A stretch of 64,000 nucleotides of DNA from NCBI RefSeq assembly GCF_002899675.1, contig NZ_PKUU01000005.1:62001-126000 (forward strand), written 5' to 3'. Made by a program: the position numbers and the translations under genes. The stretch is from Clostridium sp. chh4-2. GTDB lineage: Bacteria; Bacillota; Clostridia; Lachnospirales; Lachnospiraceae. Shown piece after piece: positions 1 to 6,593 of the stretch (within the stretch, counting starts at the first letter, position 1; the number at the start of each line of letters is the position of its first letter). The notes beneath the pieces were generated by a model. It made no database searches. It saw nothing but the letters and a program-made list of their open reading frames with translations, and was not told the origin of the DNA.

Positions 1-1244
1 CTTAAATTGTCCGGCCAATAAGTATAAACAAGGCTGATCAGCGGCATGCGCAGAGCCAGCGCGCCGAAACAGCAGCTGATCATTGTAAAGATGGTTTTGG
101 ACCGCCCGTTTAAATAACCGTTGAGACAGAATACAAAGCTGACAGCCAGATAATCATAACTGCAGGATTTAAAGAACGGAATACCGGCCGCAATTATGGC
201 CGGGTCCTTTGCAAAGATTCCGATCATCGTCTGGGGCGATACCTGCGCCCACAGCCAGAACACAGCCGAAGCCGCCACCGCAAATCCCAGACCGGCAAAC
301 AGGGAGGACCTGGCCCGCTCCGGCTTTCCTGCGCCATAATTCTGAGCGGTAATGGCCGCCAAGGCATTGGCAATGGACGTGGCGGGAAGCATGGCGAACA
401 CATCGTATTTACTGGCGATTCCAACCGCCGCGGCCGCATAGATGCCCAGGCGGTTGGTCACGCTTGTCAGATATAAAAAGGACAGTCTCACCATGCACTC
501 CTGAAGTGAGATGGGAATCCCCACCTGAGCCAGCTCTTTCATCTTATCCCGGTCAATCCTGAAATTTTCCAGAGAAAATGTGAAGATAAAACGCTTTTTA
601 TTCAGATAACAGACTGCGCATATCATGCTGATCCCCTGAGCTCCGATGGTCGCTAAAGCCACCCCAGCCACTCCAAGGCCTGCAAATCTCACAAATACCA
701 CATCTCCAATAATATTCAAAACGCAGGATAAGGCAACGAACATCATGGGGCGCTTCGAATCCCCGTATCCCCTCAAAATAGCGCTGATAGCATTGTAGCC
801 GCAGATAAAGAGAATTCCGCTGCTGCATATCATAACATAACACCGGGCCAATTCAAATGACTCCGCCGGAGTTTTCAGCAAACTGAGAATCGGGCTGGCA
901 AGCATCATCATCAATACGGTTAAAACGGCTGCGATGATGAAAAAAACAGTCAATGTGGTTCCAATGGTTTTTCTCACTTCTTCTTTGTCATTCATACCCG
1001 TATATTTTCCAACCAGAATTGTTCCGCCCAGCGTCAGCCCTGTGATCATGCTGGTGATAATCTGCGTCACCTGGGTTCCTGTGGATACCGCCGCCACGCT
1101 TTCCGGCGAACAATAACGGCCGATCACCAGCAGATCCACGGCTCCGTAAAGGGCCTGGATAATATTTGCAATCACAAATGGAATGGAAAATGTGAGCAAT
1201 ACACGAAACACATTTCCCTCCGTCAGATTATGTTCTTCTTTCAT
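1..1244 (-). CDS. MATE family efflux pump (3' part outside window)
   Basis: Multidrug and toxin extrusion transporter, an inner-membrane cation-coupled drug antiporter. The reading frame starts at ATG 1244 after a clear AGGAGG-type site (GGAGGACAGT) and stays open to base 1, so the C-terminal end is missing. The N-terminus has the family pattern of a short polar lead, then a hydrophobic helix and ALYGAVDLLVIGRY, followed by repeated hydrophobic segments with SIGAQG-like and GLGVAG-type loops. It lies 60 bases downstream of a MerR-family gene on the same strand, and a MerR-type promoter sits between them, so its expression is very probably activated by that regulator in response to a toxic ligand. 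Substrate cannot be read from sequence. Confidence 0.9.
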   Translation of the reverse strand, partial: MKEEHNLTEGNVFRVLLTFSIPFVIANIIQALYGAVDLLVIGRYCSPESVAAVSTGTQVTQIITSMITGLTLGGTILVGKYTGMNDKEEVRKTIGTTLTVFFIIAAVLTVLMMMLASPILSLLKTPAESFELARCYVMICSSGILFICGYNAISAILRGYGDSKRPMMFVALSCVLNIIGDVVFVRFAGLGVAGVALATIGAQGISMICAVCYLNKKRFIFTFSLENFRIDRDKMKELAQVGIPISLQECMVRLSFLYLTSVTNRLGIYAAAAVGIASKYDVFAMLPATSIANALAAITAQNYGAGKPERARSSLFAGLGFAVAASAVFWLWAQVSPQTMIGIFAKDPAIIAAGIPFFKSCSYDYLAVSFVFCLNGYLNGRSKTIFTMISCCFGALALRMPLISLVYTYWPDNL

Positions 1245-1277
1245 ACTGTCCTCCTTAAACTAACATCTATAGAGGAA

Positions 1278-1308
1278 ACAATAAACCCTCTAGTTACTGG
1301 AGAGTCAA
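1278..1308 (-). promoter_or_regulatory. MerR-type promoter with 19-bp spacer and dyad operator
   Basis: On the minus strand TTGACT (1308-1303) and TATTGT (1283-1278) are separated by 19 bases, the over-long spacing characteristic of MerR-activated promoters. The spacer contains a dyad at 1288-1302 (CTC-AGT-ACT-GAG arms). The -35 box overlaps the stop codon of the merR gene. This is directly where a MerR protein would bind to twist the promoter and activate the MATE gene. Confidence 0.75.
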
Positions 1309-2123
1309 GTTTTTTGAACAGGAATCTGAAGTTCTGTTACATATTGGGAGATATCGTTGGTGAAACCGGAATCGATCCAGGTGATCTCCACGGAGTCCCC
1401 CAGGAGGCGGTACCCATGTTCTTTCATATATTCAAACAGACAGTTGTAATAATCCGCCGAATCCTGGTGAGTGCCGGAATACAGGACTGAGAGATAATCT
1501 CCGCCCGGCAAAGACCGGTGTTCCCCCTGGTAATTATCTTCTTGTTCCAAAAACACGAAGATTCCCGAAAAGCGGCCGTATTCATTGGACATCAGGTCTT
1601 CCATACCTATGGAAACCCCCACCTTTCCCAAAAACATCACCGGCTGAAGGTGGTTCATCCGCTCCAATTCCCGGATGGGATATTCTAAATCCTCTCCCTG
1701 GCGTATGGTTTTTCTTAAAAATGCAACGGGGCGCTCTGCCAGCGTTATCTTACGGATCTGCCCCAAAGGTGCATTCAGCGCCTGATTCAGCTGGCTTAAA
1801 CGGATGTTCAGCTTTCGTTCCATATTCTGCAGATTTTGAAGCTGCTGCCTCGTCTTCTCCAGCTGCTCTTCTAAAATCTGCTTCATCATCCTGGCATCCT
1901 TCTTTTCAAAAAACTGTTTAATCTTTTCCAACGGCATATCAAGAGTCCTGAGGTATTTGATGGCGTTCAGGCGTTCAAACTGTTTTGTGGAATAATAACG
2001 GTAGCCGGTCTGGTCGTTGATCATCTCGGGCTTTAAAAGGCCGATTTCATCGTAATAACGAAGGGTCCGTATATTAATCTGAAACAACTCTCCCATCTCT
2101 CCGATTGTAAATAATTCTTTCAT
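1305..2123 (-). CDS. MerR-family regulator with GyrI-like effector domain
   Basis: 272-residue transcription activator of the BmrR/TipA type. Residues 1-70 form the MerR winged helix-turn-helix (FTIGEMGELFQINIRTLRYY, then YRYYS and the LRTLDMPLEKI segment). A coiled-coil dimerisation helix follows at about 80-115, and the last ~150 residues look like a GyrI-like small-molecule-binding domain. ATG 2123 is preferred: AGGAG lies 11 bases upstream, while in-frame ATGs at 2132 and 2141 are too close to it or precede it. The gene has its own promoter upstream and the downstream MATE gene carries a MerR-type promoter, so drug sensing coupled to efflux is the likely job. Confidence 0.9.
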   Translation of the reverse strand: MKELFTIGEMGELFQINIRTLRYYDEIGLLKPEMINDQTGYRYYSTKQFERLNAIKYLRTLDMPLEKIKQFFEKKDARMMKQILEEQLEKTRQQLQNLQNMERKLNIRLSQLNQALNAPLGQIRKITLAERPVAFLRKTIRQGEDLEYPIRELERMNHLQPVMFLGKVGVSIGMEDLMSNEYGRFSGIFVFLEQEDNYQGEHRSLPGGDYLSVLYSGTHQDSADYYNCLFEYMKEHGYRLLGDSVEITWIDSGFTNDISQYVTELQIPVQKT

Positions 2124-2164
2124 TCTGTTCATTCTCCTCATTCGGACGGTATTTTCCTGACTTC

Positions 2165-2193
2165 ATTATAGTCTTGCACATCATAAATTGTCT
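2165..2193 (-). promoter_or_regulatory. promoter of the merR gene
   Basis: Minus-strand TAGACA (2193-2188) and TATAAT (2170-2165) with a 17-base spacer, about 40 bases upstream of the merR start. Near-consensus sigma-A promoter. Confidence 0.6.
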
Positions 2194-2387
2194 ACCTGAC
2201 ATTTTCAAAGGCCAGAAGGCCAAACAAGGAACTGCATGGCAATGCAAAAACTCTGCTTCTATACAATTTTGTAAAAATGTGGTATTATGGGAAACATCTG
2301 ACTGCCGTATTCAAGGTAGTTAAAATGATATTATGGAATGAATACAAGGCGGTTCTGTAAAATGGTTGAAAGTAAGAGGATAGACAG

Positions 2388-3767
2388 ATGTTTCAGGCAG
2401 TAAAAGAGATTAATGATGTTGTGAATAGTTTTGTCTGGGGAATCCCGGCTATGGTTTGTATTATCGGCGTGGGATTGTTTTTGAGTATACGGACGCATTT
2501 TATTCAGTTTCGCAGGTTCCGGTATACGTTTAAGGTGACGGTTGGAAGGCTGTTTCATAAGAAAGAGGCTTCCGACGGATCAATCACTCCGTTTCAGGCG
2601 GTTTGTACCGCTTTGGCGGCTACGGTGGGGACGGGTAATATAGCCGGAGTCGCGGGGGCGATTGCAATCGGAGGACCGGGAGCGGTGTTCTGGATGTGGG
2701 TTTCCGCGCTTCTTGGTATGTGTACCAAGTTTTCGGAAGTTACGCTGGCCGTCCATTTCCGAGAAAAGAATAAGGACGGGGACTGGGTAGGCGGCCCTAT
2801 GTATTACATAAAAAATGGTCTTGGTCCTAAGTGGCGGTGGCTGGCTGTGGTGTTCTCGGCTTTAGGCGTGCTCACAGTTTTCGGGACGGGAAATGCTACT
2901 CAGGTCAATACCATCACGACCGCCATTGATTCGGCTTTATTGAATTACGGTATTGTTTCAAACGAGTCCGTCGCTAAGATTAATTTAATCATCGGCTGTT
3001 TTATCGCAGTTTTAGTGGCTTCCGTCTTGTTGGGCGGCATCAAGCGGATTGGACGGGTTACGGAAAGGCTGGTTCCGTTTATGGCCCTGTTTTACATTCT
3101 TCTGGCTATTGGAGTTGTTTTCTTGAATATTGAGCGTGTTCCGGCAGTCTTTTCTTCTATCTTTTGCGGAGCATTTTCTCCGTCGGCAGTTACCGGAGGA
3201 GCCGTCGGCACCATGTTTTTAAGCCTTAAAAACGGAGTTTCCAGAGGTATTTTCTCCAATGAAGCAGGTTTAGGTACCGGATCTATCGCCCATGCGGCGG
3301 CGGATACGAAGGAGCCTATCAAGCAGGGATATTTCGGTATTTTCGAAGTATTTACGGATACGATTCTGATCTGTACGTTGACCGCGCTCGTGATCTTATG
3401 CAGCGGCATTCCTGTCTCTTACGGAGCCGCCGCCGGAGCAGAGCTGACCATCAGCGGATTTACATCCACCTATGGCAGCTGGGTGTCCATCTTTACCGCT
3501 GTCGCGCTGTGCTGCTTCGCATTTTCTACCATCATCGGCTGGGGGCTTTACGGCACGCGCTGTATAGAATTCCTGTTTGGTTCCGGAATTAATCGGCCGT
3601 TTATGCTGGTGTATGCGGCGGTTGCTATTTTGGGCGCTACGGTGGATTTGGGGCTTTTATGGGGAATTGCGGATACCTTCAATGGATTGATGTCCATTCC
3701 TAACCTGATCGCATTGTTCCTGCTCGGCGGGACTGTGGTAAAATTGGTAAAGGAAGAGAAATTGTAA
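2388..3767 (+). CDS. alanine/glycine:cation symporter (AGCS family)
   Basis: 459-residue integral membrane amino-acid:sodium symporter importing alanine or glycine. The family signature is visible at about residues 75-105 (TALAATVGTGNIAGVAGAIA followed by GGPGAVFWMW), and around ten hydrophobic segments run through the protein, ending at a short basic tail. Length fits the family (450-500). The start ATG 2388 follows an AAGAGGATAG site 6 bases upstream. It is a single-gene unit: the upstream gene is divergent and two hairpin terminators follow. The 246-base gap upstream holds the divergent merR promoter and presumably this gene's promoter, which I could not assign with confidence. Confidence 0.93.
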   Translation: MFQAVKEINDVVNSFVWGIPAMVCIIGVGLFLSIRTHFIQFRRFRYTFKVTVGRLFHKKEASDGSITPFQAVCTALAATVGTGNIAGVAGAIAIGGPGAVFWMWVSALLGMCTKFSEVTLAVHFREKNKDGDWVGGPMYYIKNGLGPKWRWLAVVFSALGVLTVFGTGNATQVNTITTAIDSALLNYGIVSNESVAKINLIIGCFIAVLVASVLLGGIKRIGRVTERLVPFMALFYILLAIGVVFLNIERVPAVFSSIFCGAFSPSAVTGGAVGTMFLSLKNGVSRGIFSNEAGLGTGSIAHAAADTKEPIKQGYFGIFEVFTDTILICTLTALVILCSGIPVSYGAAAGAELTISGFTSTYGSWVSIFTAVALCCFAFSTIIGWGLYGTRCIEFLFGSGINRPFMLVYAAVAILGATVDLGLLWGIADTFNGLMSIPNLIALFLLGGTVVKLVKEEKL

Positions 3768-3826
3768 AATAGTTTTTTCTGATATTTCTATTGCTTTTTC
3801 CTGAAATATATGATATTTTAGATAAA

Positions 3827-3868
3827 ACAAGCACAGGCGCTTCATAGGAAGTTACTGTGCTTTTTATT
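3827..3868 (+). terminator. intrinsic terminator of the AGCS symporter gene
   Basis: Stem AAGCACAG / CTGTGCTT (3829-3836 with 3855-3862) followed by TTTTTATT, 60 bases after the stop codon. Confidence 0.75.
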
Positions 3869-3950
3869 ATCTTACTATTTAATAAGGGATGGATAATTAT
3901 GAAATAAGGAAATGGATTTACAAACATTCGTTATTTTCATATCGCATATC

Positions 3951-3984
3951 ATGGCCGGTTCGAAAGAACCGGTCATTTTTTTGC
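3951..3984 (+). terminator. second hairpin terminator
   Basis: Compact hairpin with a GAAA tetraloop: GGCCGGTTC / GAACCGGTC, then a run of seven T. No gene is seen between it and the preceding terminator, so it may belong to a lost gene or act as backup. Confidence 0.7.
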
Positions 3985-4078
3985 ACTTTCTTCTAGTAAA
4001 GCACTATCATAACATAACAAAAACAGGAAAGGCGGTAATTTATATGATCATTTGATCTGCCATAATCTGTCCTATCCA

Positions 4079-4288
4079 TGCACCCGTCTTCCCAGCGTTG
4101 CAGGCCATGATGGAAATGCGATAGGTACTAAGATTCCTGTTGCTATGCTCTTCGTGCCATCGAAAGACGGACTGAGCCATTGTAAAGAAGAATGGACGGA
4201 TTGGGATCAGGCCCAGAAGGGGGCGGATGTTTTGCGTGAAGCGGTTATTTGGGTGGATAAATTTGACGAAGGGATTTTGGATTTGTGA
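4079..4288 (+). pseudogene. C-terminal remnant of an M20-type amidohydrolase/peptidase
   Basis: About 70 codons, in frame to a TGA stop, read LPSVAGHDGNAIG, IPVAMLFVPSKDGLSHC and EEWTDWDQAQKGADVL. This is the extreme C-terminus of M20-family N-carbamoyl-amino-acid hydrolases/allantoate amidohydrolases: the GxGHDA and FVPS.xGxSHxxxE motifs carry the metal/substrate residues. The remaining ~330 residues are absent upstream, where only terminators and short AT-rich DNA occur, so this is a deletion relic rather than a gene. It is bounded on the right by a palindromic repeat. Confidence 0.75.
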
Positions 4289-4336
4289 GGGATGGAGGAA
4301 AGGACAGCGGGGATAGGGACCGGATGAATAGGGAAA

Positions 4337-4415
4337 GGCCATGATTGTTTTTTACATCAACCGTGAAGGCATTTTCGAAAATGCCTTCACGGTTGATGTA
4401 AAAACAATCACGGCC
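4337..4415. repeat. dispersed palindromic repeat, copy 1
   Basis: Near-perfect palindrome with ~38-base arms around the centre TTCGAA at 4375-4378; one single-base indel and one mismatch. The core GTGAAGGCATTTTCG and its flank TTTACAT recur at 31011, 43875, 47974 and 49101. Located between the M20 remnant and the 3' end of the NimA-like gene. Confidence 0.9.
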
Positions 4416-4495
4416 CTCCGCCAGATAAAAATTTGCGTCATCCATTTTCTATATAAAGGTAAAGAATCTTTTTTATATAGGCAGTATATAATCAT

Positions 4496-4984
4496 TTAAC
4501 CTCTCAATTTTACCAACTCAATGGCTTCTTTTCCCGTTAAATGCTCTACTTCTATCTGTATGACACACAATATCTTCCAATCCCTTTGTATTTCTTTCTC
4601 TCCCGCCTCATCAAGTCCCGGAGAATATTTGGCGTTTAGCAGACGCATAATCCTCAGCTTCTCCTGGTCATCCTCCACCTCGGATGCACGGCCAAATGCT
4701 ATGGCACTTCTGAAATATGAGGTAAATTCCTCCGGGACAATCTGCTCTTTATTAATGACGCAGAAAGATACTTTGTCATTTTTCCTTATGGAATCCAATT
4801 TATGCCCCGATTTCGCACAATGAAAATATATCTTTCCATCTTCATAGACATAATTAACGGGTACTGTATATGGATATTCGTCGTCACCGGAAACGCCCAA
4901 GATTCCGGTTGTTCCTTTTAGTAAAATTTCTTCTGTTAACTCATTTGGCAGCTGCTGTTTTTTTCTTCTCAATTCTCTGAACAT
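4496..4984 (-). CDS. NimA-like flavoprotein (pyridoxamine-phosphate-oxidase fold)
   Basis: 162-residue FMN-binding split-barrel protein of the Nim/PNPOx-like family. It opens with FRELRRKKQQL and carries GTTGILGVSGDDEYPYTVPV, YEDGKIYFHCAKSGHKLDSI and FTSYFRSAIAFGRAS, which match the canonical blocks of the family (ILxxGTxGxLxxxGddgYPY; IYFHxAxxGHKldxI; SVIxFGrA). Members include nitroimidazole reductases, but many chromosomal homologues do not confer resistance, so the substrate is open. The His in SGHK is the conserved active-site histidine position of Nim proteins. Starts at ATG 4984 after a GGAGAAACC site. A single-gene unit. Confidence 0.85.
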   Translation of the reverse strand: MFRELRRKKQQLPNELTEEILLKGTTGILGVSGDDEYPYTVPVNYVYEDGKIYFHCAKSGHKLDSIRKNDKVSFCVINKEQIVPEEFTSYFRSAIAFGRASEVEDDQEKLRIMRLLNAKYSPGLDEAGEKEIQRDWKILCVIQIEVEHLTGKEAIELVKLRG

Positions 4985-5091
4985 ATTGGTTTCTCCTTTT
5001 ATTTTGGTATTTTATATATGGAGGTATATGATATCCTAATTGGTTGTGAAAATATGGGGATTGGACTGCTTGGGTTTTTGTGTTAATTTGT

Positions 5092-5121
5092 TTTTAATGT
5101 TAACATAAGATGTTTTTAAAT
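5092..5121 (+). repeat. inverted solo CRISPR-type repeat
   Basis: 26 of 30 bases match the A-type CRISPR repeat in the orientation opposite to the arrays as written on the plus strand; the last 21 bases are exact. It stands 130 bases outside the leader-distal end of array 1. A weaker inverted match (TAACATAAG) follows at 5142-5160, and poorly matching forward traces occur near 5211-5232. Confidence 0.7.
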
Positions 5122-5254
5122 TTCTCTGTGTGAATTACTTGGTTTATTGGTAACATAAGTAAAGACTAAACGTAAATTGTTTGAATCTGTTCGCAAACAT
5201 GGATTATTTAATAGTATTTTTGTTACTATTTATCTCTAGTTCTATTTGTATCAA

Positions 5255-5803
5255 GAACTTATACACCTGATGTTACTATTCAACGTTTAGTCCCTGAACC
5301 CGCTGCTGAAAAACCCTAATTTAAAAACATCTTATGTTACTATTCAACACGACCCCTGGATAGGACTTCACGCGTTTATAATTTATTTAAAAACATCTTA
5401 TGTTACTATTCAACCATAAATACTATTTTAACCCGGATGGATATGCTTATTTAAAAACATCTTATGTTACGATTCAACCCTCTCCTCCATTTATCATATC
5501 ATACTACTAATAATTAAAATACATCCAATGTTAAAGTTCAACGCATCCATGATATAAGTTCCATTATCTTTTACTCATTAAAATACATCAAATGTTAAAG
5601 TTCAACTCTGACATCCCTCAGACGGAGGCAAAAAAAACGGCATTAAAATACATCAAATGTTAAAGTTCAACGAAAATGCATCGCCATCGGCACCGATCAG
5701 CATAGGATTAAAATACATCAAATGTTAAAGTTCAACTACAATCGCCTTACAGACTGCGGGGTAAGGGTAATGTATTAAAATACATCAAATGTTAAAGTTC
5801 AAC
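5255..5803 (-). CRISPR. CRISPR array 1 (9 repeats, two repeat types)
   Basis: Thirty-base repeats at 5255 (degenerate), 5319, 5385, 5449, 5513, 5577, 5642, 5707 and 5774, with spacers of 34-37 bases. The first four are A-type, reading on the plus strand ATTTAAAAACATC then TTATGTTACTATTCAAC. The last five are B-type, ATTAAAATACATC then AAATGTTAAAGTTCAAC, differing at seven positions. Repeats of this family (ending TTCAAC on this strand) belong to type I-B systems and are transcribed as GTTGAA..., so the array is read on the minus strand from a leader at its right end, next to cas2. The degenerate repeat at the left agrees with a leader-distal end there. Confidence 0.97.
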
Positions 5804-5979
5804 CCACGCTTTTACGTCCCTTCCCTCCTACACTATACCCCACCCCCGCATATTTTCAAGAATCTTTCAATTTTTCCCAAACGCCACCCCAATTTCCCAC
5901 GGCCCCCTGAAATCCCCCGTTTCCTCAGATAAAATAAGGCTTTTTCCTCTTTCCCCCTCTCTGCCGCTTGGTAAATAAT
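5804..5979 (-). promoter_or_regulatory. leader of CRISPR array 1
   Basis: 176 bases between the last B-type repeat and the cas2 stop. It is pyrimidine-rich on the plus strand and is clearly homologous to the sequence at 15647-15820 (shared blocks CATATTTTC, TTTTTCCCAA, CAGATAAAATAAGGCTTT and TTGGTAAATAATTT). Conservation of the same block next to two arrays supports leader function. Confidence 0.75.
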
Positions 5980-6270
5980 TTAAATAATCAAATCTTCTCC
6001 TGTGCTTTCATCCCGTTTTCCAAGGATTTCTTCTCCAAAAACATTATCATTCATCAACTTAATAATACAGATAAAATCCTCATTCTTGTTAATTACCTGA
6101 TTCAAATCCGTTCTTAATTGTATCAGCTTTGACGGAGTTATTTCCCCTCGAAATACAGAGTATTGAAAATGCGAGAGGTACTTTTTGCAAACTTTAAATA
6201 CCTTCTGAACTCTTTTCTCATTAACATCATAAAAAACAAAGGCATAATTATAATTCAGCTGTTTTTTCAC
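5980..6270 (-). CDS. cas2: Cas2 (type I-B)
   Basis: 96-residue CRISPR adaptation protein; Cas2 dimers bridge two Cas1 dimers to integrate spacers. The ferredoxin-like fold signature is present: YNYAFVFYDVNEKRVQKVF (first beta strand with the conserved Asp), then QYSVFRGEITPSKL and DFICIIKLMNDNVFG. Full length for the I-B family. Its ATG overlaps the end of the truncated cas1 frame at 6270. The leader and array 1 follow directly. Because cas1 is broken, the protein may now have no partner unless another locus supplies Cas1. Confidence 0.95.
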   Translation of the reverse strand: MKKQLNYNYAFVFYDVNEKRVQKVFKVCKKYLSHFQYSVFRGEITPSKLIQLRTDLNQVINKNEDFICIIKLMNDNVFGEEILGKRDESTGEDLII

Positions 6271-6593
6271 TATACGCTCTCCTTTAATGAAAATGGAACG
6301 AATTCTTTATCTTCCAGAATATACTTTATTAATTTATAACAATCCAGCTTAATTGCAGTTCTGTAACTAACCTTTCTTTTTAATCTCGGATGGACAAATA
6401 CTGATTCTAACCGCTGCTCAAATGCCTCTATAAAAATTTTTCTTCCCTCCTCATTTAAAAGACAATAATTCACCTTTTTATCAAAATGCTTCTCCACCTG
6501 AAGCCTTCGGTTATTCACCAGTTCAAATATTGTACGGTAGACAATAACTGGCTTAAATACCTCGCTGATGTCCAAACTCAATGAGAATCTGCG
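6270..6593 (-). pseudogene. cas1: cas1 remnant (C-terminal third)
   Basis: About 105 codons reading RRRFSLSLDISEVFKPVIV, VNYCLLNEEGRKIF, LKRKVSYRTAIKLDCYKLIK: the C-terminal lobe of a type I-B Cas1, normally ~330 residues. The N-terminal ~220 residues with the catalytic Glu and the FLH histidine are missing; only the metal-binding Asp/Glu block (LDISEVF) remains. In this frame a stop lies at 6614-6612, just upstream. A TTG at 6581 could start a 103-residue peptide because it overlaps the cas3 stop. cas4, normally between cas3 and cas1, is also absent, so a single deletion most simply explains the structure. Expected to be catalytically dead. Confidence 0.88.
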
